Part shown: positions 7,339 to 14,376 of the stretch, one piece after another
How the letters are laid out: every line of letters begins with the position of its first letter
How positions within the stretch are numbered: position 1 is the first letter of the stretch
Assembly: GCA_937925645.1 (NCBI GenBank)
Contig: CALAMB010000129.1
Coordinates: 1 to 20,333 of the forward strand
From: an uncultured Acidobacteriota bacterium
GTDB taxonomy: Bacteria; Acidobacteriota; JAAYUB01
Direction of reading: 5' to 3'
Length of the DNA stretch: 20,333 nt
Made by a program: the position numbers and the translations under genes
The notes under the pieces: generated by a model
The model's input: only the letters and a program-made list of their open reading frames with translations
What the model was told of the DNA's origin: nothing
The model's database searches: none

Positions 7339-8496
7339 TCAGTATTCCATGTCCCGGGAGACCTGGTAAGCCAGTTTTTGCAAGTTGCTCACCAGTTGGT
7401 CCCGGGCCCCGACGGCGTTCATCAGGGCGGCGGACTGTTCCTGGAAGCCGGCCCCTTCGTCCACCCGGACGCTCAAATCGGCCAGGGCCCGGTCCACGCT
7501 CTGGGCGATCCCGTCCATGGAAGCTGCGCCAATGTTCAACTTGGCCAGGGTGTCGGCGATGTGCGAGTCGTTCCGGGCGCCGTCTGCCAACGCCTTTTGG
7601 ACCACTGCCTGCAGCTGCCCTGCCCGCTGACGGATGTCCCGGTTCCGGCCGGTGAGCCCGTCCAATAGCGAGTGGATGTTCTTCAGGGACTTTTGTTTGG
7701 ACTTCTCGGACGAGGCGTCGTAATCCCGGATGGCCCGTACGAGCTTGGTGTAGGCCTGGCTGTCCTTCTGGGCGACGCCGCCCAGCTGGTTGGCCCCGTC
7801 GATGGCTGAGCGAACCCCGGGGAAATAGCGCGGCTCCAGCGACTGCTGCCGCTTCTTGCCGAACAGGCCGGAAAGCTGCATCACCGCTCCCACCGGATCG
7901 ACACTCACCCCGAACGAAGTACTGGTGCTCTTGGTCGTTCGATGCGTCTCTGTATGGGTGGTGGATCCCTCCTGGGTGGTGGTTCTGGTCGTCTCCGTGT
8001 GGGAGGTGGTCTTGGTCCACTCCTTGCCGACACTACTCCCGGCAGTTGAGGTGGAGCCGGCCAGCGCGCCGATAAAAGAATGGTGGTCGTAGCCGTGCCA
8101 GCTGCGGGCGATGATGGTGACCCGGTCCACCGACTGGTGGTAGTCGTCATTGGCCTGGTTCCACAGGGCTCGCACCTGATCGTCGCTCAGGTTCTCATCG
8201 CTGAGCTGATTGTCGATGGCGATCAATTTTTCTTTCAATTGGGCGCGTTCCTTTTCCAGCTCTGGCAGGACGCTCTTCTGATACATGGCGTCCAGGGCCT
8301 TTTCGTCCTGGGCCTCCGGCGATGAGACCCGCAGCCGTACCCACATGTCGGGTTCGTCCAGGTTGAGGGTCTGCTCGTCCCAGTTCACCAGCTGGAAGGT
8401 GTATTCCTTCTCGAATGCCAGTGCCGCATTGGTCAACAGGAGGAGCACCGAGACTCCCCAAAAACCTAAAATGGATGAGCGGTTTACACGCTTCAT
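7339..8496 (-). CDS. Exported protein of unknown function with coiled-coil and Thr-rich segments
   Basis: Unrecognised 385-residue protein. A signal peptide (residues 1-27, basic MKRVNR then a hydrophobic core ending NAALA) directs it to the periplasm or beyond. Residues 28-60 look beta-rich. Residues 65-125 are charged and helical, probably coiled coil. Residues 161-194 are an unusual segment of Thr, His, Glu, Ser and Arg (about 16 Thr in 34), likely disordered. Residues 243-380 are again helical with heptad-like spacing. A Gly-rich piece, SFIGALAGSTSTAGSSVG (140-157), precedes the Thr tract. The start is firm: AAGGAGG lies six bases upstream of the ATG, with a good promoter further up. The frame is open beyond this ATG on the minus strand, but that extension is shadow sequence. 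The gene converges on the methyltransferase remnant. Confidence 0.82.
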   Translation of the reverse strand: MKRVNRSSILGFWGVSVLLLLTNAALAFEKEYTFQLVNWDEQTLNLDEPDMWVRLRVSSPEAQDEKALDAMYQKSVLPELEKERAQLKEKLIAIDNQLSDENLSDDQVRALWNQANDDYHQSVDRVTIIARSWHGYDHHSFIGALAGSTSTAGSSVGKEWTKTTSHTETTRTTTQEGSTTHTETHRTTKSTSTSFGVSVDPVGAVMQLSGLFGKKRQQSLEPRYFPGVRSAIDGANQLGGVAQKDSQAYTKLVRAIRDYDASSEKSKQKSLKNIHSLLDGLTGRNRDIRQRAGQLQAVVQKALADGARNDSHIADTLAKLNIGAASMDGIAQSVDRALADLSVRVDEGAGFQEQSAALMNAVGARDQLVSNLQKLAYQVSRDMEY

Positions 8497-8525
8497 GACA
8501 GCCTCCTTGAATGGTTCTGATTCCT

Positions 8526-8542
8526 TTGGATCAACGATCCAA
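8526..8542 (-). promoter_or_regulatory. Operator-like perfect palindrome at the promoter of the exported Thr-rich protein
   Basis: TTGGATC-AAC-GATCCAA is a perfect 7-bp inverted repeat with a 3-bp centre. Read on the minus strand it begins at the last base of the -10 box and covers the expected transcription start. This is a classical position for a repressor site. It could also form a short hairpin at the 5' end of the mRNA. No regulator gene lies beside it, so the binding protein is unknown. Confidence 0.4.
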
Positions 8543-8571
8543 TTGTAGGGGTAAGCCGGGTCATGTATCAA
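8542..8571 (-). promoter_or_regulatory. Sigma-70-type promoter for the exported Thr-rich protein
   Basis: On the minus strand a TTGATA box (8571-8566) is followed after 18 bp by TACAAT (8547-8542). Each differs by one base from the bacterial housekeeping consensus (TTGACA, TATAAT). The predicted start near 8535 leaves a leader of roughly 40 nt with a strong AAGGAGG site before the ATG at 8496. The local sequence is much richer in A+T than the surrounding genes, which supports a regulatory role. Confidence 0.5.
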
Positions 8572-8605
8572 TCTGAAAACGATGATGCCACAAACAGTCC
8601 ACATA

Positions 8606-8701
8606 GCCACGAAGACACGGAGGCCAGGGAGTCGAATAATTCCTCCCCCCGCATTTTTACGGTCAGTCAGGCTTCGAATGTGTGCTCCGCGCCTCCGTGG
8701 C
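8606..8701. repeat. Imperfect inverted repeat with 17-bp arms (CCACGAAG-type intergenic element)
   Basis: GCCACGAAGACACGGAG (8606-8622) is matched in inverted orientation by CTCCGCGCCTCCGTGGC (8685-8701), with 14 of 17 positions pairing and a 62-nt loop. The left arm belongs to the 'cacgaagacacggagg' type of low-complexity intergenic sequence that recurs in many environmental genomes. A related motif occurs at 17337-17373. The element lies between the exported-protein promoter and a disrupted frame. It could be a REP/MITE-like repeat. No flanking target duplication is evident. Confidence 0.4.
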
Positions 8702-8721
8702 GAGAATCTGCTATCGTTAAC

Positions 8722-9250
8722 ATGGCCCGGATGATTCTCGGGCAACCCAGCGAGAAGAACGTGGCCGACGGGCGGTAGGCACTCAACTTCCTGATCGTCC
8801 GGAAGGGCTGCGAACACGTCATCGGCATTAACCGTTTCGGCGCCTTCGTCAAGGACTCTGCCGAGTGCGGCTCTACCAAGGAGAGGATCTTCGTGTGGGA
8901 CGGGGAACCCGGCAATGGCAAGACGTTCTTTTTGGAATATGACCGCAGTTGACACATGCACTTTCCGGACCAGGGGGCAATCGCAAGCAAGCCGTCCGCT
9001 TGGTCGGCCACGACCGGGCGGGTGGCCAGGAGCCGGACCGAGTTCTATCATCTGGGCTTGGGCAAGTGCCTCCTGCTGGACCGTCTGGAACCGGCGTGGA
9101 AAGCGCGCTACTTCGATGCGGGGCTCTGGCTGCCCGACCTCTTGGACCGGGCCGTGCGCCTGCAGCGGGAGTCTTGCCGGTGAACCGGACGTGACGTTTG
9201 AAGACGCGGCCGCGGCCTTCAGCGGAACAAAATTTCAATCTGTTAAGTGA
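8722..9250 (+). pseudogene. Disrupted coding region (remnant, family uncertain)
   Basis: No intact gene fills 8497-9242. From ATG 8722 a single frame runs to 9183 but is interrupted by TAG at 8776 and TGA at 8950. The pieces still read like protein: LNFLIVRKGCEHVIGINRFG and GSTKERIFVWDGEPGNGKTF before the TGA, then YHLGLGKCLLLDRLEPAWK and ARYFDAGLWLPDLLDRAV after it. A segment in the next frame (DVTFEDAAAAFSGTKFQSVK, ending 9250) may be a frameshifted tail. The 'GKxLLLDRLxPxWKxRYFD' style recalls the C-terminus of exported peptidase-like proteins, but I cannot name the family with confidence. Two stops plus an apparent shift point to decay. There is no sign that TAG or TGA is read through. 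Confidence 0.4.
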
Positions 9251-10481
9251 CCGTCAGGCGCTGGTGGTATTCCGGGCGGTTCCACTCGTTCCCGTCCATC
9301 ACGGCCCGCAGGTGGCGCACGGCGTTCCAGACGTCGAGGTGTCGCGTGTACAGGGGGGGGAAACCGAAGCGAAGGATGTCCGGTGCCCGGAAGTCGGGAA
9401 TGACCCCGCGGGCGATCAGCGCCTGGACGATGGCGTAGCCGGCCGGCTGAGCCAGGCTGACCTGGCTGCCCCGACGCTCCGGGTCGCGCGGGCTGACCAG
9501 GTCAAACCGTCCCGGGCAGAACTGCTCCACCAGGGCGATGAAGCGCTCCGTCAGGGCGACGGACTTGGCGCGCACGCACACCGGATCGGCTTCCAGGGAC
9601 AGATCGACACCCACTTCGAGTGCGGCCATGCTGAGGACCGGCGGCGTGCCGCAAAGCAGCCGAGCGATGCCCGGAGCAGGCCGGTACTCCGAGTCGAAGG
9701 CGAACGGCTCGGCATGCCCGAACCACCCGGGCAGCGCCGGCGTCACCACGGCTTGATGCCGCCGGGCGACGAAGAGAAAGGCGGGTGCCCCGGGTCCGCC
9801 GTTGAGGTACTTGTAGCCGCAGCCCACCGCCAGATCCACCCCTGCCCCTTTGAGGTCCAGCGGCAAGACGCCGGCCGAATGGGCCAGATCCCAGAGGACC
9901 AGCGCGCCGGCGTCGTGGGCGCGGCGGGTCAGTCCGGGCAGGTCGTGCAGCCGGCCGCTGCGGTAATTGACCTGTGTGAGCATCACCACCGCTGTGTCCG
10001 CATCGATCGACGCGGCGATTTCGCCTTCCTCCACCACCCGCAGCATGGCGCGACCGTCCAGCAGGCGGGTCAGGCCCTGGGCGATGTACAGGTCGGTGGG
10101 AAAATTGCCCCGGTCCGACAGGATCACCCGTCGGCCGGGCCGCAATTGCATCGCCGCCGCCAGCAACTTGAACACATTGACCGACACGGAGTCGGCCACC
10201 AACACCTCGCCCGGTGCGGCGCCGATGAGCCGGGCGATCTTGTCGCCGAGGCGCCCCGGGAGCGTCACCCAGCCATGCCGGTTCCAGGAGCGGATCAGGT
10301 CCCGGCCCCACTCGGCATCGATCACGGCGCGCACCCGGGGGGCGGTGGCCGCCGGTAGAGCGCCGAGCGAATTGCCGTCAAGGTAGGTCACGCCACGGGG
10401 AAGGCAAAAGCGGCGGCGGAACGCCGCCAGCGGGTCGGCGCGGTCGGCGGCCAGACAGTCAGCGCGGGTGATCGCGGCCAT
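9243..10481 (-). CDS. kynU: Kynureninase
   Basis: PLP enzyme that cleaves L-kynurenine (or 3-hydroxykynurenine) to anthranilate (or 3-hydroxyanthranilate) and alanine. The 412 residues match the family. Landmarks: YLDGNSLGALP (33-43) at the N-terminus, SWNRHGWVTLPGRLGDKIA (65-83), NFPTDLYI (126-133), WDLAHSAGVLPLD (197-209, with D198 contacting the PLP ring nitrogen), and CGYKYLNGGPGAPAF with the Schiff-base lysine K224. The C-terminal RFGFPPLYTRHLDVW is also typical. No other kynurenine-pathway gene (tryptophan dioxygenase, kynurenine formamidase, monooxygenase) lies in the window. It is the last gene of the minus-strand run hemW-ltaE-purF-kynU, 32 bp after purF. Only a weak AAAGG is seen upstream of the start. 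It could recycle tryptophan to anthranilate or feed NAD synthesis. Confidence 0.94.
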   Translation of the reverse strand: MAAITRADCLAADRADPLAAFRRRFCLPRGVTYLDGNSLGALPAATAPRVRAVIDAEWGRDLIRSWNRHGWVTLPGRLGDKIARLIGAAPGEVLVADSVSVNVFKLLAAAMQLRPGRRVILSDRGNFPTDLYIAQGLTRLLDGRAMLRVVEEGEIAASIDADTAVVMLTQVNYRSGRLHDLPGLTRRAHDAGALVLWDLAHSAGVLPLDLKGAGVDLAVGCGYKYLNGGPGAPAFLFVARRHQAVVTPALPGWFGHAEPFAFDSEYRPAPGIARLLCGTPPVLSMAALEVGVDLSLEADPVCVRAKSVALTERFIALVEQFCPGRFDLVSPRDPERRGSQVSLAQPAGYAIVQALIARGVIPDFRAPDILRFGFPPLYTRHLDVWNAVRHLRAVMDGNEWNRPEYHQRLTVT

Positions 10482-10513
10482 ATCGAACTATCAAACCTTT
10501 GGACGAAACAGGA

Positions 10514-11914
10514 TCAGCACTGCGATTTCTTTCCAGGGATAGGCATGCCCACGGGGTAGCGGCCGTCGAAGCAGGCGGCGCAGAACTGGGAACCGTTTTC
10601 CACGATGCCGAGGAGATCTTTCAGCTCGAGGTATTTGAGCGAGTCCGCCTCCATGTGGATGCGGAGCTGCTCCTGGCTGATCTGGTTGATGATGAGTTCC
10701 TCGTAGGTGGGCGTGTCGATACCGTAGTAGCAGGGGAACTTTACGGGCGGCGAGCCGATCCGGACGTGCACCTCGCGGGCGCCCGCCGACCGGATCATGC
10801 GCACGAGCTTGCGCAAGGTGGTGCCGCGGACGATGGAATCGTCCACCAGCACCACCCGCTTGCCGGTGAAGAAGCCGGCCAGCGGATTGAACTTCTGCTT
10901 CACCGATTCGTCGCGGAACTGCTGCACCGGCTTGATGAACGTCCGGCCCACGTAGTGGTTGCGGATAAGCCCCATGGAGTAGGGCGCGCCGCTCGCCTCG
11001 GAGTAGCCCTGGGCGATGAAGTTGGACGAGTCGGGCACCGGCACGACGCAGTCGGGGATGAAGTCGTCGTAGCCGGCCAGCGTCTGGCCGATGCGCTGCC
11101 GGATGCGGTACACCTGCTTGCCGTACTGGAAGGAGTCGGGGCGGGCGAAGTAGATGAGCTCGAACACGCAGTGCGCCGTGCCGGGCCGATGATCGCCGCG
11201 GAAGAACCGGGCGTCGGTGCGGATCGAGGTCATGCCGGTAGGCCGGAAGATAAGGATCTCACCCGGCTCCACCTCGCGGATGTTGGTGGTGCGCAGGATG
11301 TCCTGGGCGCAGCTTTCCGAAGTGACGGCCCAGCCGTCCTCGAGCTCTCCCAGCAGCATGGGCCGGAAGCCGTACGGATCGCGGAAGGCGTACATCTCGT
11401 CGAGGGTCATGAACACGGTGGAGAAAGCGCCCTCGAGCTGGGTGAACAGGGTCTGGATGGCCGCGACGGGGTTCATCCCCTCGCGCTCCATCAGGTGGAC
11501 CAGCAGCCGGATCATGGCTTCGCCGTCGTTGCGCGTCGCCAGGTACACGTGGTTCCGGTCCAGCTCCTCGCGGAGCGAGGGGTAGTTGATCAGGTCGCCG
11601 TTGGACGACAGGGCGTAGCGGGGGCCGCTGAGGGTTTCCACCAGGTGCGGTTGGGCGTTTTCCAGCGTGGCGCCACCCTGGGTGGGGTAGCGGACGTGGC
11701 CGACGGCGCAATGGCTGTGCAGGCCGGCCAGCACGTCGGTGGTGAAAACCTCCTTCACCAGGCCCATGGCCTTGAGCAGCCGGATCCGGCCGTTCTCCGC
11801 CCAGGCCAGGCCGCAGCTTTCCTGGCCGCGGTGCTGCTCGGCGAACAGGGCCAGTGACGCCTGCTCTGGGATGTCACGCCGCTGGCGAGTGAAGATGCCG
11901 ACGATTCCGCACAT
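10514..11914 (-). CDS. purF: Amidophosphoribosyltransferase
   Basis: Makes 5-phosphoribosylamine from PRPP and glutamine, the first committed step of purine synthesis. The 466 residues comprise an N-terminal glutamine amidotransferase domain whose nucleophile is Cys2 (MCGIVGIF), exposed by Met removal, so no propeptide is encoded. Supporting residues include RYPTQGG (75-81) and SSNGDLINY (103-111). The C-terminal phosphoribosyltransferase domain carries the PRPP loop VVLVDDSIVRGTT (354-366). Cysteines 249, 395, 445 and 448 (FCAAC) match the four [4Fe-4S] ligands of the Bacillus-type enzyme, which is oxygen-sensitive. A good GAGAGGTGG-type site precedes the ATG. It starts 16 bp after ltaE ends and lies 32 bp before kynU, which suggests one operon. 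No other purine genes are nearby. Confidence 0.96.
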   Translation of the reverse strand: MCGIVGIFTRQRRDIPEQASLALFAEQHRGQESCGLAWAENGRIRLLKAMGLVKEVFTTDVLAGLHSHCAVGHVRYPTQGGATLENAQPHLVETLSGPRYALSSNGDLINYPSLREELDRNHVYLATRNDGEAMIRLLVHLMEREGMNPVAAIQTLFTQLEGAFSTVFMTLDEMYAFRDPYGFRPMLLGELEDGWAVTSESCAQDILRTTNIREVEPGEILIFRPTGMTSIRTDARFFRGDHRPGTAHCVFELIYFARPDSFQYGKQVYRIRQRIGQTLAGYDDFIPDCVVPVPDSSNFIAQGYSEASGAPYSMGLIRNHYVGRTFIKPVQQFRDESVKQKFNPLAGFFTGKRVVLVDDSIVRGTTLRKLVRMIRSAGAREVHVRIGSPPVKFPCYYGIDTPTYEELIINQISQEQLRIHMEADSLKYLELKDLLGIVENGSQFCAACFDGRYPVGMPIPGKKSQC

Positions 11915-11930
11915 CGAGCCACCTCTCGGA

Positions 11931-12965
11931 TCAGAACTGCTGGCGGAACAACTCCGCCAGGATCTCCAAACAGCGGTCCACCATGGCGTCGGTGATGTCG
12001 CGGTAAGCCACTAGGCGGATCCGGTCGCCGAAGCCCGAGGCGATCACGTCCTGTTCGGCGAGCAGGCGGAGCAAGTCCGCCGCGGAACGCCGCGGGTGGT
12101 CCACCCCGAACACCAGGATGTTGGTCTGTGTCGCCGCCGCGTCCAGGCGGATGAACGGGTACTGCTGGAAAAACCGCACGAAGCGCCGGATCTTCTCGTG
12201 ATCCTCGGCCAGGAGCGGGGGAATCGTGTCCAGCGCCACCAGCCCGGCGGCCGCGAGCACGCCCGCCTGGCGCATGCCGCCGCCCAGGCGCTTGCGGTGC
12301 ACCCGGGCCGTGGCGATGAACTCGCGGGAGCCGGCGAGCAGGGAGCCGACGGGAGCGCACAGCCCCTTGGACAGGCAGAACATCACCGAGTCGGCGTCCC
12401 GCGCCAGCTCCGTCACCGGCACGTCGAGGGCCACGGCGGCGTTGAAGATGCGGGCGCCGTCCAGGTGGACGGGCAGGCCGTAAGCGTCGGCGACGGCCCG
12501 CACCTCAGCCATGTAGGCGGGATTCAGCACCGTGCCGCCGGCCAGGTTGTGGGTGTTCTCCACGCAGATGAGGCCGGCGTTCGCCCGGTAGTACACCGGC
12601 GGCTGGATGGCCGCGCGGATGTCCGCCGGCGCCATCCGGCCGCCCGCGCCCGGCAGCACCCGCGGCAGCAGGCCGCCGAAGACGGCCATGGACGCCAGTT
12701 CGTAGTTGTAGACGTGGGAGGAGGCCTCGCAGATGACCTCGCGGCCCGGCGCGCAGTGGCTGAGCAATGCCGCCACGTTGCCCATGGAACCGGTGGGCAT
12801 GAACAGCGCCGCTGCCTTGCCGGTGAGTTCGGCGGCGCGGGCCTCGAGCGCGTTGATGGTGGGATCCTCGCCGTAGACGTCGTCGCCCACCACCGCTTCC
12901 ATCATGGCCCGGCGCATCTCGGGCGTCGGCTGGGTGAGGGTGTCGCTGCGCAGATCAATTCGCAT
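11931..12965 (-). CDS. ltaE: Low-specificity L-threonine aldolase
   Basis: PLP fold-type I enzyme that splits L-threonine or L-allo-threonine to glycine and acetaldehyde. The 344-residue protein starts at [17 protein letters not shown], the exact family N-terminus; the 31 extra upstream codons lie inside hemW and were rejected. Other landmarks: [10 protein letters not shown] (27-36), FMPTGSMGN (55-63), [12 protein letters not shown] (133-144), [11 protein letters not shown] (167-177, with D169 for PLP), and [13 protein letters not shown] with the PLP lysine K200. The start overlaps the end of hemW by 11 bp and an AGGA lies just upstream of it, so translation is probably coupled. Glycine from this enzyme could feed purine synthesis by way of the purF neighbour; that link is inference. 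Confidence 0.95.
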   Translation of the reverse strand: MRIDLRSDTLTQPTPEMRRAMMEAVVGDDVYGEDPTINALEARAAELTGKAAALFMPTGSMGNVAALLSHCAPGREVICEASSHVYNYELASMAVFGGLLPRVLPGAGGRMAPADIRAAIQPPVYYRANAGLICVENTHNLAGGTVLNPAYMAEVRAVADAYGLPVHLDGARIFNAAVALDVPVTELARDADSVMFCLSKGLCAPVGSLLAGSREFIATARVHRKRLGGGMRQAGVLAAAGLVALDTIPPLLAEDHEKIRRFVRFFQQYPFIRLDAAATQTNILVFGVDHPRRSAADLLRLLAEQDVIASGFGDRIRLVAYRDITDAMVDRCLEILAELFRQQF

Positions 12966-14127
12966 CGAAGAATTCCTGGAGGATTTCGTTGCTGACCAGC
13001 ATCCCCTGGGGGGTGAGGCGGAACGTGACATTATCGTCCAACACCAGGGAGGGGACAATATTTTTTTTCAGCGCCGCCTCCCACGCCGTCGGAAACGGCC
13101 GCCCCAGGCGGTGTTGAAACTCGGCGCGGGAAACGCCGTCCGCCAGGCGCAACCCCAGCATGACGAACTCGCGGGCCCGCCGGGTCCAGTCCCACGCCTC
13201 CTCGCCGGCTTCGGCCCGGCCGCCGCCGGCCGCGCGGTCGAGGTAGGTCCGCAGCCGGCGCTCGTTCCACCAGCGCCGCCGTCCGTCGAAGCTGTGAGCG
13301 GCCACGCCCAGCCCCAGATACGGCGCCAATCGCCAGTACTTGAGGTTGTGGCGGCTGCGGCGCGCCGGCGCGGCGAAATTTGAGATCTCGTACTGGGGCA
13401 GGCCCGCCGCGGCCAGGCGCGGCACGGCGGTGAGGTAAAAACCCGCCAGCTCCTCTTCGGATGGCAGGCGCCAGCGGCCGGCGCGGATCCGTCGCGCCAA
13501 CGCCGGGTGGTCATCCACGTCCAGCATGTACAGGGACAGGTGGTCCGGCACCAGCGCCAGGCAGAACGCCAGGCTCTCCTCCCAACGGGTCGTGTCTTCT
13601 CCGGGCAGCCCCAGAATCAGATCCAGGGCGATGTTCCCCACGCCCGCTGCACGGAGCGCCGCCACCGCTGCGGTGACGGCAGCGGGACCGCCGTGACGAC
13701 GGACTTCGGCCAGGGTGCGGGCGTGAACGGTCTGAACGCCCACGGTGACCCGGTTCACCCCCGCGGCGCGCCATGCGGCGGCCGCTGCCGGCCTGACGTC
13801 CTCGGGATTGGATTCCAGGGTGATCTCGGCATCCGGTGAGACGGTGAACACGGCGCGCAGGCGGTCCAGCAGGTGGGCCACCGCCGCCGGCGGCAGCAGC
13901 GACGGGGTGCCGCCACCGAGGTAGATGGAGTCGAACCGGGCGAACGCCGGCTCCGCCCGCGCGGCTGCGGCGGCCGCCTCCCGCTCCACCGCGGCGAGGT
14001 ACGGTTCCGCCAGCGGCCCCAGGGGGAATGTGACGAAGTCGCAGTACAGGCACTTCTCCCGGCAGAACGGCAGGTGGATGTACAGCCCGGCAGCATCAAC
14101 CCGTGGATGTTGCGATGCTAAATCCAT
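12955..14127 (-). CDS. hemW: Radical-SAM haem chaperone HemW (HemN-like)
   Basis: Radical-SAM protein of the HemW branch. It binds haem and delivers it to respiratory proteins, and it is not the coproporphyrinogen dehydrogenase HemN. The 390 residues begin with [18 protein letters not shown], whose C22-x3-C26-x2-C29 holds the [4Fe-4S] cluster. The CDF after the third Cys is the HemW signature; true HemN carries a further cysteine there. Further motifs: [38 protein letters not shown] and [10 protein letters not shown], then the C-terminal HemN-type domain including [16 protein letters not shown]. It is often misnamed coproporphyrinogen oxidase. It heads the minus-strand run. Its start region holds a composite inverted repeat centred on a TACAAT box. 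The Shine-Dalgarno is weak. Confidence 0.92.
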   Translation of the reverse strand: MDLASQHPRVDAAGLYIHLPFCREKCLYCDFVTFPLGPLAEPYLAAVEREAAAAAARAEPAFARFDSIYLGGGTPSLLPPAAVAHLLDRLRAVFTVSPDAEITLESNPEDVRPAAAAAWRAAGVNRVTVGVQTVHARTLAEVRRHGGPAAVTAAVAALRAAGVGNIALDLILGLPGEDTTRWEESLAFCLALVPDHLSLYMLDVDDHPALARRIRAGRWRLPSEEELAGFYLTAVPRLAAAGLPQYEISNFAAPARRSRHNLKYWRLAPYLGLGVAAHSFDGRRRWWNERRLRTYLDRAAGGGRAEAGEEAWDWTRRAREFVMLGLRLADGVSRAEFQHRLGRPFPTAWEAALKKNIVPSLVLDDNVTFRLTPQGMLVSNEILQEFFDAN

Positions 14128-14129
14128 TG

Positions 14130-14198
14130 TCCATCAAATGGTGATTCATTTCCGACCCGGCCAATCGTGACTATTGTACATGCGATTGGTTTGATGGA
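14130..14198. promoter_or_regulatory. Composite inverted repeat in the hemW / radical-SAM divergent promoter region
   Basis: Two nested inverted repeats lie in the 249-bp divergent region. The outer arms are TCCATCAAA (14130-14138) and TTTGATGGA (14190-14198), both perfect 9-mers. The inner arms are CCAATCG (14161-14167) and CGATTGG (14183-14189), both perfect 7-mers. The inner repeat is centred on ATTGTA (14173-14178), which on the minus strand reads TACAAT, a plausible -10 box for hemW. The right arms are contiguous, while the left arms are 22 bp apart. This geometry fits a binding site for a dimeric regulator or a cruciform; the regulator is unknown. Confidence 0.4.
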
Positions 14199-14273
14199 GT
14201 AGCAATTCACTCGGCCGGGGTATCTGCCTGTGTCCGCGTCTGTCGGGGAGGACGGGCACTTTGGAAAAACAAC

Positions 14274-14301
14274 TTCACATTCACGCAGCCGGGTTTATAA
14301 T
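14274..14301 (+). promoter_or_regulatory. Sigma-70-type promoter for the radical-SAM operon
   Basis: TTCACA (14274-14279) and a perfect TATAAT (14296-14301) are separated by 16 bp. The -35 differs from consensus at one position. The predicted start near 14308 would give a leader of about 70 nt before the ATG at 14377. The stretch is clearly richer in A+T than its surroundings. It points away from hemW, so the downstream genes probably form their own transcription unit. Confidence 0.55.
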
Positions 14302-14376
14302 TAAGCAAAGCTTCAATAGGGCTTCTGGATCGGTAAACCGACACAATACGTTTGGTTTTCTGTTGTCGAGTGAACC

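Noticed and set aside
8497..9051. Long minus-strand N-terminal extension of the exported Thr-rich protein
   Set aside because: The signal peptide, Shine-Dalgarno and promoter all place the start at 8496. The extension has Pro/Arg-rich shadow composition and would bury the signal peptide.
8722..9183. Selenocysteine or pyrrolysine readthrough of in-frame TGA and TAG
   Set aside because: No recoding signal was recognised, two different stops occur in one short frame, and an apparent frameshift follows; decay explains it better.
10499..11857. Long plus-strand frames opposite purF, and similar frames opposite ltaE, aroA, kynU and the FHA gene
   Set aside because: They are antisense shadows caused by high GC; the opposite strand carries complete conserved motifs.
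12966..13058. Upstream start for threonine aldolase
   Set aside because: The extra 31 residues lie within the hemW coding sequence in another frame and precede the exact family N-terminus MRIDLRSDT.
12955..14127. Oxygen-independent coproporphyrinogen dehydrogenase (HemN)
   Set aside because: The cluster motif ends in CDF and lacks the extra cysteine of true HemN, so HemW is the better call.
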